NCBI RefSeq assembly: GCF_017220215.1
Contig: NZ_CP071130.1
Coordinates: forward strand, 620,001-684,000
From: Caballeronia sp. M1242
GTDB lineage: Bacteria; Pseudomonadota; Gammaproteobacteria; Burkholderiales; Burkholderiaceae
Reading direction: 5' to 3'
DNA: 64,000 nucleotides
Shown here one piece after another: positions 1-9,862 of the stretch (the first letter of the stretch is position 1; the number at the start of each line of letters is the position of its first letter). Below the pieces are notes generated by a model. The model did no database searches and had not been told where the DNA came from. It saw only the letters and a program-made list of their open reading frames with translations. The position numbers and the translations under genes were made by a program.

Positions 1-2
1 CC

Positions 3-2372
3 GCCGATGCGCGCGCCGCGCTCGAAAAGACGTGGGGCGCGCCGCAAGACGATCCGACATTGAGGCGCGGCCGCTTCATGATCGCGGGCTATCGCTGCGG
101 CGACGTGTTCGTCGGCATTCAGCCGTCGCGGTCGCGCGAGCGTAACGACTACGCGAGCTATCACGATGCCGAACTCGTTCCGCCGCACTCCTATCTCGCG
201 TTCTATTTCTGGCTGCGCATGCGCTTCAACGCGGACGCGCTGGTGCATGTCGGCAAACACGGCAATCTGGAATGGCTGCCGGGCAAGAGCGTCGCGCTGT
301 CGGCATCGTGCTGGCCTGATCTGATTCTCGGCCCGATGCCGCATCTTTATCCGTTCATCGTCAATGACCCGGGCGAGGGCAGTCAGGCCAAGCGGCGGGC
401 ACAAGCGGTCATCATCGATCATCTGATGCCGCCGCTTACGCGCGCCGAGAACTATGGTCCGCTGCAAGACCTCGAACGGCAAGTCGATGAGTACTACGAA
501 GCATTGATGGTCGACGTTCGACGCGCGAAGCTGTTGCGCAAGTCCATACTGGCGAGCATCGTCGAGAACAAGCTGCACGAAGAACTCGGCCTCGATGCCC
601 CGCGCGATACATCGGGAGAAGACGCGTTGCTCACGCGCGCCGATGCTTACCTGTGCGAGCTGAAAGAAGCGCAGATTCGCGATGGGCTCCATGTTTTCGG
701 CGTGTCTCCGGAAGGTGTGCACCGACGCGATACGCTGCTTGCGCTCGGGCGTTTTCCGATCGGCGACGGTCAGGGCGCGAATGCAAGTCTGATCACTGCG
801 CTCGCACGCGACCTGCAATTAGGCGACGACTTCGATCCGCTCGACGCCGACTGGGCCGCGCCGTGGCAGGGACCGCGTCCGCAGGCATTGCAGTCGATGA
901 GTGATGCTCCCTGGCGTCATCACGGCGACACGCGCGAGCGGCTGGAATGCCTCGCCATGCAACTTCTTGAAGGCGAAGCAACTGCGCCCGGTCCGCATAC
1001 GCAACGCGTGCTGGAACGCTTGCATGGCGATCTGCTCGCGCGGCTGGATGCATGCGGACCGCAAGAGTCGCTGCAACTGAAACGCGGCCTCGAAGGCCGC
1101 TTCGTTCCGCCGGGGCCGAGCGGTTCGCCATCGCGCGGCAGACCCGACGTGCTGCCGACAGGGCGTAACTTCTATTCGGTCGATACGCGAGCATTGCCGA
1201 CGCAAGCGGCCTGGTCGCTCGGGCTCAAGTCGGCAAACATGCTCGTCGAGCGGCACGTGCAGGACCACGGCGATTATCCGCGTGCCATCGGTCTGTCGGT
1301 GTGGGGCACCGCCACCATGCGCACCGGCGGCGACGACATCGCGCAGGCGTTCGCGCTCATCGGCGTGCGGCCGAAATGGGCGGCGGGCAGCCATCGCGTC
1401 ACCGACTTCGAGATTTTGCCGATCTCCATTTTCAACCGGCCGCGCATCGACGTGACGCTGCGTGTATCTGGCTTTTTCCGCGATGCATTCGCGAATCTCA
1501 TGCATCTGTTCGATGCAGCCGTGCAGGCCATCGCGGAACTCGAAGACGAGCCGGAAGACGTCAATCCGATTCGCGCGCGTATTCTGCGTGAGCGCGATGA
1601 GTTGATCGGACGCGGCATCGATGCCAAGGAAGCCCGGCTGCGTGCCGGCTGGCGCGTGTTCAGCACGAAGCCGGGCGCGTACGGCGCGGGCTTGCAAGAA
1701 CTCATCGACATGAAGCAATGGGAAACCGATGCCGACCTGTCCGCCGCTTATCAAAGCACGGGCGGCTATGCTTATTCGCAGGCCGGCGATGGCGTCGAAG
1801 CGCGTTCGACCTTCGGCGCGCGGCTCTCGACACTCGATGTGGTGCTTCAGAATCAGGATAACCGCGAGCACGACTTGCTCGATTCGAACGACTATCACCA
1901 GTTTCAGGGCGGAATGATCGCGGCGGTGCGTTACTTGGCGGGCGTGCAGCCGCAGGCGTACAACGCGGATCACAGCAACCCCGCCGCGCCGCGCATGCGC
2001 ACGCTGAACGAAGAGATCGCGCGTGTCGTGCGCTCGCGCGTGGTCAATCCCAAGTGGATCGACGGCGTGAAGCGGCATGGCTACAAAGGCGCGTCGGAAC
2101 TCGCCGCGACGGTCGACTATCTCTTCGGTTACGATGCCACCGCGCGCGTCGTCTCCGATCATCAATATGCGCTGGTCACGGATGCCTACGTGAACGATGC
2201 CGGTACGCGCGAATTCATCGCGCGGCACAACCCGCACGCGCTCCAGTCGATCTGCGAGCGTCTGCTCGAAGCGATGCAGCGCGGGCTGTGGCAGGAACCC
2301 GGCGACTATCGGCAGTCCGTGACGCAACATCTGCTCGATGTCGAGCAGCAACTCGAAGGCCGACAGACTTGA
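3..2372 (+). CDS. cobN: Cobaltochelatase large subunit CobN (C-terminal part, cut by window start)
   Basis: The frame is open from base 3 and encodes 789 residues ending at TGA 2370-2372; the family is usually around 1250 residues, so about the last 60% is present. CobN binds hydrogenobyrinic acid a,c-diamide and inserts cobalt with ATP-driven help from an AAA+ ATPase and a VWA partner. Visible CobN/BchH hallmarks include an HVGKHGNLEWLPGK stretch, an NFYSVD segment and GLSVWGTATMRTGGDD. The downstream chelatase gene starts inside the cobN stop (TTGA), which implies translational coupling. The start codon lies outside the window. Confidence 0.95.
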   Translation, partial: ADARAALEKTWGAPQDDPTLRRGRFMIAGYRCGDVFVGIQPSRSRERNDYASYHDAELVPPHSYLAFYFWLRMRFNADALVHVGKHGNLEWLPGKSVALSASCWPDLILGPMPHLYPFIVNDPGEGSQAKRRAQAVIIDHLMPPLTRAENYGPLQDLERQVDEYYEALMVDVRRAKLLRKSILASIVENKLHEELGLDAPRDTSGEDALLTRADAYLCELKEAQIRDGLHVFGVSPEGVHRRDTLLALGRFPIGDGQGANASLITALARDLQLGDDFDPLDADWAAPWQGPRPQALQSMSDAPWRHHGDTRERLECLAMQLLEGEATAPGPHTQRVLERLHGDLLARLDACGPQESLQLKRGLEGRFVPPGPSGSPSRGRPDVLPTGRNFYSVDTRALPTQAAWSLGLKSANMLVERHVQDHGDYPRAIGLSVWGTATMRTGGDDIAQAFALIGVRPKWAAGSHRVTDFEILPISIFNRPRIDVTLRVSGFFRDAFANLMHLFDAAVQAIAELEDEPEDVNPIRARILRERDELIGRGIDAKEARLRAGWRVFSTKPGAYGAGLQELIDMKQWETDADLSAAYQSTGGYAYSQAGDGVEARSTFGARLSTLDVVLQNQDNREHDLLDSNDYHQFQGGMIAAVRYLAGVQPQAYNADHSNPAAPRMRTLNEEIARVVRSRVVNPKWIDGVKRHGYKGASELAATVDYLFGYDATARVVSDHQYALVTDAYVNDAGTREFIARHNPHALQSICERLLEAMQRGLWQEPGDYRQSVTQHLLDVEQQLEGRQT

Positions 2373-3370
2373 ACGAAACCTCATTTTTTCCCGCGTTTCC
2401 TTTCACCGCGCTCGTCGGGCAAGCGCCATTGCAGCAGGCGTTGCTGCTCGCGGCTGTCGATCCGTCATTGGGCGGCGTGCTCGTGAGCGGGCCGCGCGGC
2501 ACGGCGAAATCCACGGCGGCGCGCGCGCTCGCTGAACTCTTGCCGGAAGGGAAACTTGTCACCTTGCCGCTCGGCGCGAGCGAAGAGCAACTCATCGGCA
2601 CGCTCGATATTCAAAGCGCGTTGCGCGATGGCGGCGTGAAGTTTTCGCCGGGCTTGCTCGCAAAAGCGCATCGCGGTGTCCTGTATGTCGACGAAGTGAA
2701 CCTGCTGCCGAATCCTCTCGTCGATCAACTGCTCGACGTGGCGGCGAGCGGCGTGAATATCATCGAGCGCGACGGCATATCGCATCGGCATGACGCGCAG
2801 TTCGTGCTGATCGGCACCATGAATCCGGAAGAGGGAGAACTGCGCCCGCAATTGCTGGATCGCTTCGGGCTTGCCGTCGAACTTGCGAACTGCTTCGACG
2901 CCGACGTGCGCCAGCGGATCGTCAAGGCGAGACTCGCATTCGATTCGGACGCCGAAGCATTCCGCGTGCAGCACGCGGATAATCAGGCGGCGCTTGCCGA
3001 ACGTATTGAAGCGGCGCGCGCGGCGCTCGACCAGTTCGATTTCGATGACGTCGTGCATGCGCATGTGAGCGAGCTGTGCATTGCGGCCAATGTCGACGGC
3101 CTACGAGCCGATCTCGTGATGCTGCGCGCGGCGCGTGCGCTCGCGGCGCTGGAAGGCGCGGAATACGTCGAAACGAAGCATGTCGATTGCGTGTCCGATG
3201 CGGTATTGCGGCATCGCCGGCGCGAGCCTGACGTGTCCTCTCGTGAATCACAGCGCCCGGAAGGCAGCGCGAATACCGCGCAAGGCGGCGACTGGGGTTA
3301 CATGCCGCCGGAGCCCGTCGGCATCGCGAAGGTCAAGCAGGTCAGGCCGCTCGCCGCAAAAAAAGCCTGA
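2369..3370 (+). CDS. ChlI/BchI-like AAA+ cobalt-chelatase small subunit (zero-frame product of a frameshift gene)
   Basis: Zero-frame product of 333 residues. The start is TTG 2369, overlapping the cobN stop as TTGA; no ATG is available before the conserved FTALVGQ segment, so TTG is an inferred start. Walker A GPRGTAKST is at about residues 41-49, followed by Walker B LYVDEVNLL, a GTMNPEEG sensor and LLDRFGL, all typical of magnesium-chelatase ATPase subunits. Beside cobN it should serve as the CobS-type motor of cobalt insertion. The frame ends at TGA 3368-3370, directly after a run of seven A. The next frame then continues into a VWA domain, so this is probably the non-shifted product of one gene. 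Confidence 0.9.
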   Translation: MNETSFFPAFPFTALVGQAPLQQALLLAAVDPSLGGVLVSGPRGTAKSTAARALAELLPEGKLVTLPLGASEEQLIGTLDIQSALRDGGVKFSPGLLAKAHRGVLYVDEVNLLPNPLVDQLLDVAASGVNIIERDGISHRHDAQFVLIGTMNPEEGELRPQLLDRFGLAVELANCFDADVRQRIVKARLAFDSDAEAFRVQHADNQAALAERIEAARAALDQFDFDDVVHAHVSELCIAANVDGLRADLVMLRAARALAALEGAEYVETKHVDCVSDAVLRHRRREPDVSSRESQRPEGSANTAQGGDWGYMPPEPVGIAKVKQVRPLAAKKA

Positions 3371-3421
3371 GCCATCGAAGGCCCGACGCCGATGCGAACG
3401 CGCATCGTCTTCGATGGCAGG
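3358..3421 (+). promoter_or_regulatory. Programmed -1 ribosomal frameshift signal
   Basis: The slippery heptamer A AAA AAA lies at 3358-3364 in the zero frame, followed by G, and the zero-frame stop comes four bases later. Six bases after the heptamer begins a perfect 10-bp stem: GCCATCGAAG (3371-3380) pairs with CTTCGATGGC (3409-3418). Inside its loop is a second 6-bp hairpin, GATGCG-AACG-CGCATC (3391-3406). CCT/AGG can extend the base of the stem. The spacing and order match known -1 sites. Confidence 0.8.
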
Positions 3422-4053
3422 AGGCGCGTTCGCGTGGGCGAGAACATGGGCGTGAAGGGCTCGCTACTGCATCGGTCGACTGGATGGCGACGCTGCGCGC
3501 CAAGCGCAACGCACGCTTCGATGCCGGTCACTTGCGCTATCGACGCGGCCACGGCGAAGCATCCGCGCTGCATTGTTTCGTGCTCGATTGCTCCGGCTCG
3601 ATGCTCGGCGGCGAACGCCTCGCGCGCGCGAAGGGCTTGCTGATCGCGCTGTTCGACCGTGCGTATCGCGAACGTGCGGAGGTCGCGCTGGTGTGCTTCG
3701 GCGGGGGACGCGCGGAAGTGCGTCGTCAGCCGGGCACGGCGCATTGGTTCAATGACCGCTGGATCGCGCCGATTGGTGGCGGAGGCGGCACGCCGCTCAC
3801 GCTCGGGTTAGCGACGGCATCGACGGTACTTGCGCGGGCCGCGCGTCGCAAGCGGTCGCAACGCCGCTGGCTGTGGCTGTTGAGCGATGGACGCACCAAC
3901 GAACGGCCCGCGGCGCCCGCGCTGGCGGACCGTATCGTCGTGGTGGATTTCGAGGAAGGACGCGTGCGGGTCGACGGGGCGCACGCGCTGGCGCTCGACT
4001 GGCGCGCGCAGCATATACCCGCCCAATCGCTTCAATACGAGCGAGGCGTATAG
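3358..4053 (+). CDS. ChlD/CobT-like VWA domain, reached by -1 frameshift from the upstream ATPase frame
   Basis: This frame is open from the A-run at 3358 to TAG 4051-4053 and lacks a convincing start of its own; the first ATG (3484) falls inside the domain and has no clear ribosome binding site. Joined by -1 slippage, the full product would be about 561 residues: AAA+ ATPase, a basic linker, then VWA. The MIDAS motif is DCSGS, followed by GGGGGTP and SDGRTN. Such a protein matches the ChlD-type medium chelatase subunit that works with CobN. The last 22 bp overlap the convergent cobJ gene. A sequencing error at the homopolymer is possible, but the hairpin downstream argues for programming. 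Confidence 0.8.
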   Translation, partial: KKSLSHRRPDADANAHRLRWQEARSRGREHGREGLATASVDWMATLRAKRNARFDAGHLRYRRGHGEASALHCFVLDCSGSMLGGERLARAKGLLIALFDRAYRERAEVALVCFGGGRAEVRRQPGTAHWFNDRWIAPIGGGGGTPLTLGLATASTVLARAARRKRSQRRWLWLLSDGRTNERPAAPALADRIVVVDFEEGRVRVDGAHALALDWRAQHIPAQSLQYERGV

Positions 4054-5684
4054 ACCCATTCGCCGTTGCCGATCACGCGCGTCTTCGACGATCCGACGAT
4101 CACCATCGTTCGCATATCGACGAGACCGCCGTGCAATTCGCCGAGCGTCACGACGCGCACCGTTTCCGCTGGACGTCCCACATCGCGGCCAAGCACGACG
4201 GGTGTAGCAGCGTCGCGATACTTCCGCACGATGTCGATTGCGCGATCGAACTGCCAGGGTCGCGCCTTCGATAGCGGGTTATAGAACGCCATCGCGAGAT
4301 CCGCTTCGCTTGCATGCCGGATGCGATACTCGATCACGTCCCAGGGCTTGAGGTTGTCCGATAGCGACAGCACGCAGAAGTCATGGCCGAGCGGCGCGCC
4401 CGCGCGCGCGGCCGTTGCGAGCGACGCGGACACGCCCGGCACGATAGCGAGTTTCACGGCGGCCCATTCGGCATGCGTCGCGCGCCCCTCGTCGAGCGCT
4501 TCGAGCACGGCGGCAGCCATCGCGAAGACGCCGGGATCGCCCGACGATACGACCACGACCTTGCGCCCTTCGCTCGCGAGTTCGAACGCATGGCGTGCGC
4601 GCTGCAACTCCTCGCGGTTATCCGTCATGTGGATGCGCTGGTCTGCGCGAAACGGGCCGGCCATGCGTACGTACGTTTCATAGCCGAGAACGTCCTGCGC
4701 CGAAGCGAGCGCGGCTTGTGCGGCCGGCGTCATCAAGTCTGCGCTGCCGGGGCCGAGCCCGATGACCGTCAACGTGCCACGCGCGCGACCGATGGACTCC
4801 ACGTCGAGAGGCGTGTGAGCCACGCTCAACGCGATTCCGTGGGCGCGAAGCGCGTCATTAGGCGGCTGTTCGCTGCTGAAGCGAAGGGGCACGTCGAGCG
4901 CGTTGGCGGCATCGCTGAGCGCATCGAACGTCATGCTTTCTGTCGGTGCGACCAGCGCGGCCAGCGCAAGCGGCGAGAGTCCGTGGTCGCGCAATGCATG
5001 ATGAACGCGTTCAGCAATCGCATCATCCGGCGCTTCGATCCATGCGGCCACGCAACGCGGATGAATCATGAGACTGCTCTCGTCGTTCATCACATGCGGC
5101 GTGACGCGCACTGCAAGGCGCGCGTCCGCTGCGCGGGGCAAGTCGGCCTCATCGAGCCACGGTGCATGGCCTTCGATGCGCGTCGTTTCGCCCGCGAGCA
5201 GGTCGGACACGAAACGCTTGCCGCGCTCCATATCCGCCAGCGCGTAGCCATCGGGCGGCGCGAGCAGGCACATGCCGAAGCGCAGTTCGCCGCTCGTCGT
5301 GATCGCGGGCATGACATCGAGCGCCGCGCCGATCTCGCGCGCGAGCACATTCACGCCGCTCGTGCCACCGAGCAGCGGCACGACGGCGCTGCCATCCTGC
5401 GCGACCGCGAGCACCGGCGGCTCCGCGCATTTGTTCGTGAGACAAGGCGCCAGCGAGCGAATGACGATGCCCGCCGCGCACAGCGCGACGATAGGCGTGG
5501 CTGCCAGATAGAGCGCTCGCACGTGCGCGCCGAAATCGTCGAAGGCGATATCGGCATCAACCCGATTGGCGAGACCATGCACGAGCGACCCGGGATAACG
5601 CGCCTGAATGCGGCGCGCGACAGGAAGCGCGCTCTCGCCGAGCACGACGATCGCAATCGATGACGCCGCGTTCATGCCTGCCAT
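4032..5684 (-). CDS. cobJ: CbiG-CobJ fusion: cobalt-precorrin-5A hydrolase-like domain plus precorrin-3B C17-methyltransferase
   Basis: A 550-residue two-domain protein. Residues 1 to about 300 look like CbiG, which opens the delta-lactone ring in the anaerobic pathway. They carry the central [14 protein letters not shown] and [10 protein letters not shown] segments and the C-terminal CbiG region. From about residue 305, [15 protein letters not shown] starts a SAM-dependent CobJ/CbiH methyltransferase of about 245 residues with [11 protein letters not shown] and [14 protein letters not shown]. The ATG at 5684 has GGGA five bases upstream; an in-frame ATG at 5675 would give an ATGA overlap with the cobI stop. 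It is the last gene of the riboswitch-controlled arm and converges on the chelatase gene with a 22-bp overlap. Confidence 0.93.
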   Translation of the reverse strand: MAGMNAASSIAIVVLGESALPVARRIQARYPGSLVHGLANRVDADIAFDDFGAHVRALYLAATPIVALCAAGIVIRSLAPCLTNKCAEPPVLAVAQDGSAVVPLLGGTSGVNVLAREIGAALDVMPAITTSGELRFGMCLLAPPDGYALADMERGKRFVSDLLAGETTRIEGHAPWLDEADLPRAADARLAVRVTPHVMNDESSLMIHPRCVAAWIEAPDDAIAERVHHALRDHGLSPLALAALVAPTESMTFDALSDAANALDVPLRFSSEQPPNDALRAHGIALSVAHTPLDVESIGRARGTLTVIGLGPGSADLMTPAAQAALASAQDVLGYETYVRMAGPFRADQRIHMTDNREELQRARHAFELASEGRKVVVVSSGDPGVFAMAAAVLEALDEGRATHAEWAAVKLAIVPGVSASLATAARAGAPLGHDFCVLSLSDNLKPWDVIEYRIRHASEADLAMAFYNPLSKARPWQFDRAIDIVRKYRDAATPVVLGRDVGRPAETVRVVTLGELHGGLVDMRTMVIVGSSKTRVIGNGEWVYTPRSY

Positions 5685-6400
5685 TTCTTTCCCGGTAGGA
5701 CGAGCAGCGAGAAATAGGGCGACGCCATCGGATCCACTTCATCGAGCGGCACGATCCGTTGATTGGCCATCGTCGCGCGCTCGACATAAAGCGCGCGCTT
5801 GTCCAACCCGAGATCGGTGAGCACGCGCCGCACTTTATCGAAGTTGCGGCCGAGCTTCATCACGACGGCAGCATCGGATGCTTCGAGCTTGCACTTCAAC
5901 TCGTCTTCCGGCAGCACGCCGGACAGCACGCAGAGACTCTGATTGCGATAAACGAGCGGCACGCCGAGCACGGACACGCCGCCCAGCATCGAACATACGC
6001 CGGGCACGACATGCGCATCGAAACGTCCGGCGAGACGGTCGTGCAGATACATGTACGAGCCGTAGAAGAAGGGATCGCCTTCGCAAATCACGGCGACATC
6101 GCGGCCCGTTTCGAGATGATCCGCAATGGCGAGCGCGGCTTCATCGTAGAACGCGCTGATGATCGTCTCGTAGCACAGCGGCGGTTCGAGCGCTTCAGTC
6201 GTTACCGGATACACGAGCGGCAGGCGCGTCTGCGCGTCGTCCAGATGCCCCTCTATGATGCCGAACGCGTTGCCCTTCTTGCCCTTCGCGACGAAATACG
6301 CGACCACCGGCGCGGACTTCAGAAGCCGCAGCGCTTTCACGGTGATGAGTTCGGGGTCGCCCGGACCGACGCCGAGACCATACAGGCGTCCGCTCATCAT
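5672..6400 (-). CDS. cobI: Precorrin-2 C20-methyltransferase CobI
   Basis: A 242-residue tetrapyrrole methylase that makes precorrin-3A from precorrin-2 using SAM. The N-terminal [18 protein letters not shown] is the SAM-binding loop; [14 protein letters not shown] and VPGVCSM follow, with YFSLLVLP near the end. Two tandem ATGs (6400, 6397) overlap the cobH stop as ATGATGA. GGAG lies 5 and 8 bases upstream, so either could be used. The longer upstream frame is only the antisense-rich overlap with cobH and is not part of the protein. Confidence 0.95.
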   Translation of the reverse strand: MMSGRLYGLGVGPGDPELITVKALRLLKSAPVVAYFVAKGKKGNAFGIIEGHLDDAQTRLPLVYPVTTEALEPPLCYETIISAFYDEAALAIADHLETGRDVAVICEGDPFFYGSYMYLHDRLAGRFDAHVVPGVCSMLGGVSVLGVPLVYRNQSLCVLSGVLPEDELKCKLEASDAAVVMKLGRNFDKVRRVLTDLGLDKRALYVERATMANQRIVPLDEVDPMASPYFSLLVLPGKKWQA

Positions 6401-7023
6401 TCGTTCTCCGAAGCAAGTGCGTTGACTGCTGCGGCGGCCATCGCGCTGCCGCCGCGTCGTCCTTGTAATGCGACGAAGGGCACGCCGCGGCTGTCGGCTA
6501 CGAGCATCGCTTTCGATTCCGCCGCGCCGATAAAGCCGACCGGGAAGCCGAGAATGAGCGCGGGCTTCGGCGCGCCGGCATCGAGCATGTCGAGCAGATG
6601 AAAGAGCGCGGTGGGCGCGTTGCCTATGGCGACAACCGCGCCTTGCAGATGCGGCCGCCAAAGTTCGAGCGCAGCAGCAGAACGCGTGTTGCGCATGGCG
6701 CGGGCGCGCTCGGGCACGGACGGATCGCCGAGCGTGCAGATAATGCGGTTATCGGCCGGAAGACGCGCCTCGGTGATGCCGTGCGCGACCATGCGGGCAT
6801 CGCAGAGTATCGGCGCGCCGGCTGCGAGGGCCGTGCGGCCCGCGTCGCCCGCGCCGGGAGAGAAGCGCAGATCGTCGACGATATCGACCATGCCGCACGC
6901 GTGAATCAGCCGCACGGCGAGCTTTTCGAGGTCGCGCGGAATGGCGCTCAAGTTTGCTTCGGCGCGGATCGTCGCGAAAGACTGGCGATAAATCTCGGCG
7001 CCGTCGCGGATATAGTCAAGCAT
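6397..7023 (-). CDS. cobH: Precorrin-8X methylmutase CobH
   Basis: A 208-residue enzyme that moves the C11 methyl group to C12, turning precorrin-8X into hydrogenobyrinate. The family start [12 protein letters not shown] is clear. IHACGMVDI carries the conserved histidine, with [15 protein letters not shown] and [17 protein letters not shown] downstream. The ATG at 7023 has GGAG eight bases upstream; an ATG at 7029 is too close to it. The start overlaps the end of cobG by 8 bases, which fits coupled translation in the cobG-H-I-J operon. Confidence 0.95.
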   Translation of the reverse strand: MLDYIRDGAEIYRQSFATIRAEANLSAIPRDLEKLAVRLIHACGMVDIVDDLRFSPGAGDAGRTALAAGAPILCDARMVAHGITEARLPADNRIICTLGDPSVPERARAMRNTRSAAALELWRPHLQGAVVAIGNAPTALFHLLDMLDAGAPKPALILGFPVGFIGAAESKAMLVADSRGVPFVALQGRRGGSAMAAAAVNALASENE

Positions 7024-8317
7024 CGGCATGGCTCCGGGCGAGCCACGCGGCCGCCTCTTCGATAGATACGTTCGGTGCGACGAGGCGCGCGTCGACACGC
7101 AAGTCATAGCGTCCAGGCGACACCGCAATCAATGTGTTCGCGACGGGATGCGCGGCGGCGCACGAGCGTTCGCAGCCGCTTAGATGCACATCGTCGTGCA
7201 CAGGCAGCAGGGCGGCGAGGCGGTGCGCATCGGCTTTTGTATCAGCGCGACTCTTCGCGCAACCCGACGAACCGGCGCACGCGATGAGACGCGCGAGCGG
7301 ATGATCCGCGCGCGTGACGAGGCCGAGCGCGTTCATGCGGTGGAGCACGTGTTCAGCATGTCGCGGCATGACGCCGGGTACGAGCACGCCTTGCCAGGGC
7401 GTCATCAAGAGCCGGCCTTGTGCGTGCGTCGAAGCAAGATCGGCGAGCGCGTCGAGCGTGGCGGCGTCGAGCCGTCCGAGTTGCGTCTGCGCGGCGACAT
7501 ACCCGTGCCCGCCGTCCGGCATCGGATGCGCGCCGAAGCGCAGCGCGTCTTTGACAGGCGCGCGACGCCAGGTAGTGTCGATAGGATCGAACGAAAGCAT
7601 CGCGAGAAAACGCGTCACGCCGATTCGCGCCAGCAAGTCACGCATGCGGTGTTCGTCCTTCAAAGCGAGCGCGACGAACGCGCGCAGCGCCGCGAGCACG
7701 AAGTCCACGACATGCTCGCGCGCGATGCTGCCGAGCGCGGGCAGGTCGCTTATACGATGCGGCATCGAGCCCGCGAAACCGAACGCGTAACGCGCGCCGT
7801 CGTCGAGCGCGGAAAGCCACAGATCGTGCGGATGATCCAGCATCGCCAGCCGTTCGCCGCCGTCGACTTGCAGCGCGAACTTCGGCGACAACGCGTGCAG
7901 CGCGGCATCGGATTGCATCGCGGTGACGATGGCGGCGGCGAGGCCGCGCGTGGCGTCGCTCGCGAGCGGACTCAGCATCACGTTGCGCACGTCGTCGCCG
8001 CCTTCCGCTTGCGGACCGAGGCCCGCGTTCAGCGCGATATCGACGAGTTCCGCGTGGGCATCGGCGCGAATGCCGCGCAGTTGCAGATTCGCGCGATTGG
8101 TCAGCTCGATGACGCCCGAGCCGCACCGTACGGCCGCGTGCGCGACGGCATGCGCCGCGTGCGTATGGAGCTCGCCGCCGGCAAGACGCAGGCGCGCGAG
8201 CCCGCCGTCGCGCGCCTGCACGATGCGCATGAGGCCGGGGCAGGCCGAGGGCCGCGGTGTCGGAAAAGAAGCGTTCAAAAGCGTGACCGGTGCGATTCTC
8301 GCTTCGGGCGATGCCAC
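7016..8317 (-). CDS. cobG: Precorrin-3B synthase CobG
   Basis: A 433-residue member of the nitrite/sulfite reductase ferredoxin-like family. CobG hydroxylates C20 and forms the gamma-lactone with molecular oxygen, allowing later ring contraction in the aerobic pathway. The SACPGLMRI N-terminal motif is present. So are four cysteines for the [4Fe-4S] centre, in CAGSSGCAKS and LSGCERSCAAAH. The start is GTG 8317 with GGGG seven bases upstream. It is the first gene of the arm controlled by the cobalamin riboswitch. Confidence 0.93.
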   Translation of the reverse strand: MASPEARIAPVTLLNASFPTPRPSACPGLMRIVQARDGGLARLRLAGGELHTHAAHAVAHAAVRCGSGVIELTNRANLQLRGIRADAHAELVDIALNAGLGPQAEGGDDVRNVMLSPLASDATRGLAAAIVTAMQSDAALHALSPKFALQVDGGERLAMLDHPHDLWLSALDDGARYAFGFAGSMPHRISDLPALGSIAREHVVDFVLAALRAFVALALKDEHRMRDLLARIGVTRFLAMLSFDPIDTTWRRAPVKDALRFGAHPMPDGGHGYVAAQTQLGRLDAATLDALADLASTHAQGRLLMTPWQGVLVPGVMPRHAEHVLHRMNALGLVTRADHPLARLIACAGSSGCAKSRADTKADAHRLAALLPVHDDVHLSGCERSCAAAHPVANTLIAVSPGRYDLRVDARLVAPNVSIEEAAAWLARSHADA

Positions 8318-8370
8318 CGGTACACCCCGCCCGGACGGCGTCGCGCGAATAATGCGTGTATAGCGTGGAA

Positions 8371-8538
8371 AGCGCGAGTCGGCAGGTCTCTTGGCTGGCA
8401 GGTCTGCGCCCGCGCCGGCCTTCCCGGTATAAACCAGTGGCAGTGGAGCGCGGACTCGCTGCGTACAATTGCGGGGGCAGCCACAGTTTCGCTGTGTTCC
8501 CTGTTAGGCCCGCGGGTTGAACCGTTGGGCACCGACGT
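8371..8538 (-). promoter_or_regulatory. Cobalamin (B12) riboswitch upstream of cobG
   Basis: Read on the minus strand, the canonical elements occur in order: CGGTGCCC, AACAGGGAA, the B12-box-like GCTGCCCCCGCAATTGT (about 8465-8481), GCCACTGG, CCGGGAAGGCC, and a final AGCCAAGAGACCTGCC near 8381-8396. The aptamer ends about 54 bases before the cobG GTG. No U-run hairpin is visible in that gap, so control is more likely translational than by termination. This is an inference. Confidence 0.95.
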
Positions 8539-8635
8539 ACCGATGTATTATGCCCGCTTTTATCGACCATCAGAACGCTTCGTGCACGGCATCGTCGCAT
8601 GAAGCGCGTCGCGAACCGCAAGGAGGGGACGACCC

Positions 8636-9844
8636 ATGTCGAGCTGGCTGACCGTGGTAGGCATCGGCGAGGACGGCTGGCACGGCCTCAGCCGCGCGGC
8701 GCGACGCGCGCTTGTCGAGGCCGGCGCGATACACGGCGGCGAGCGTCATCTTGCGCTCTTGCCTGCGCGTATAGCCGCGCGCCGCGTGCCGTGGCCCAGC
8801 CCGTTTTCTCTCGATGCCGTGCTTGCCGAGCGCACGCGTGGCATGCCCGTATGCGTGCTCGCGAGCGGCGATCCCATGTTCTTCGGCGTCGGCGCGACGC
8901 TCGCTCGCGAGCTTTCCGTCGACGAGATGCGCGTGATTCCCGCGCCTTCGTCCCTGTCACTGGCCGCTGCGCGCTTGCACTGGGCGTTGCAGGACGCGCG
9001 CTGCGTGTCGCTTGTCGGGCGGCCCGTTGCGTCGCTGCTTGCGCATGTGTTTCGCGGCGAGCGCCTGCTGGTCCTGAGCGCGGACGGCGCGACGCCCGCT
9101 GCGATCGCTTCGCTGTTGACGGCGCATGGATTCGGCCCGAGCCGCATGACCGTGTTCGAGCATCTCGGCGGCGCGAACGAACGCCGCATCGACGAGCGCG
9201 CGGACGACTGGCGCGAGCCGTTCGTGGCGTCGCTCAATCTCGTGGCCATCGAATGCCGCACGCATGCGGGTCATGCCGGTCCGCCGCTCACGCCCGGCCT
9301 GCCCGACGACGCCTATCGTCACGACGGCCAGTTGACCAAGCGCGATGTGCGCGCCGTCACGCTCGCGCGTCTCGCGCCGCAGCCCCGCGAACTGCTGTGG
9401 GATGTGGGCGCGGGTTGCGGGTCGATCGGCATCGAATGGATGCGCGCGCATGTTTCCTGCCGTGCCATCGCCATCGAAGCGAACGAGGGCCGGCAGCGTC
9501 TGATCGAACATAACCGCGATGCGCTCGGCGTCCCCGCGCTACAGCTCGTCAAGGGCGAGGCGCCCGCCGCGCTCGCGGGCCTCCCCGCGCCCGACGTCGT
9601 GTTCATCGGCGGCGGCGTGACCGTGCCGGGCGTGCTCGATACGTGCTGGTCGCGGCTGCGTCAGGGCGGGCGGCTGATTGCGAACGCGGTCACGCTGCAA
9701 AGCGAAGCGGCGCTCGTCGACTGGCGCGCGCGGCATGGCGGTGAACTTGTGCGCATCGGCGTGGCGCATGCGGAGCCGCTTGGCGGCTTCGATACCTGGC
9801 GGCAAGCGTTGCCCATCACGCTGCTGTGCGCAAGCAAGCCTTGA
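8636..9844 (+). CDS. cobL: Precorrin-6Y C5,15-methyltransferase (decarboxylating) CobL
   Basis: A 402-residue bifunctional enzyme corresponding to CbiE plus CbiT. The N-terminal domain is a tetrapyrrole methylase ([42 protein letters not shown]). From about residue 235 there is a Rossmann methyltransferase with the CbiT motif [16 protein letters not shown]. It methylates C5 and C15 of precorrin-6B and decarboxylates the acetate side chain. AAGGAGGGG lies about 8 bases before the ATG. The gene diverges from cobG across the riboswitch region and heads the cobL-cbiD-cobK-cobM arm. Confidence 0.96.
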   Translation: MSSWLTVVGIGEDGWHGLSRAARRALVEAGAIHGGERHLALLPARIAARRVPWPSPFSLDAVLAERTRGMPVCVLASGDPMFFGVGATLARELSVDEMRVIPAPSSLSLAAARLHWALQDARCVSLVGRPVASLLAHVFRGERLLVLSADGATPAAIASLLTAHGFGPSRMTVFEHLGGANERRIDERADDWREPFVASLNLVAIECRTHAGHAGPPLTPGLPDDAYRHDGQLTKRDVRAVTLARLAPQPRELLWDVGAGCGSIGIEWMRAHVSCRAIAIEANEGRQRLIEHNRDALGVPALQLVKGEAPAALAGLPAPDVVFIGGGVTVPGVLDTCWSRLRQGGRLIANAVTLQSEAALVDWRARHGGELVRIGVAHAEPLGGFDTWRQALPITLLCASKP

Positions 9845-9862
9845 CCGCATTCGACGCTCATC

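Noticed and set aside
819..2384. Long antisense frame opposite cobN (521 codons)
   Set aside because: Arg/His-rich composition and lack of any family motif; a shadow of the high-GC cobN frame.
3484..4053. Independent VWA gene starting at ATG 3484
   Set aside because: No clear ribosome binding site, the frame is open upstream to the A-run, and the frameshift signal explains it better; not fully excluded.
8053..8105. Riboswitch or regulatory element inside cobG
   Set aside because: No conserved aptamer elements; the true aptamer is at 8371-8538.
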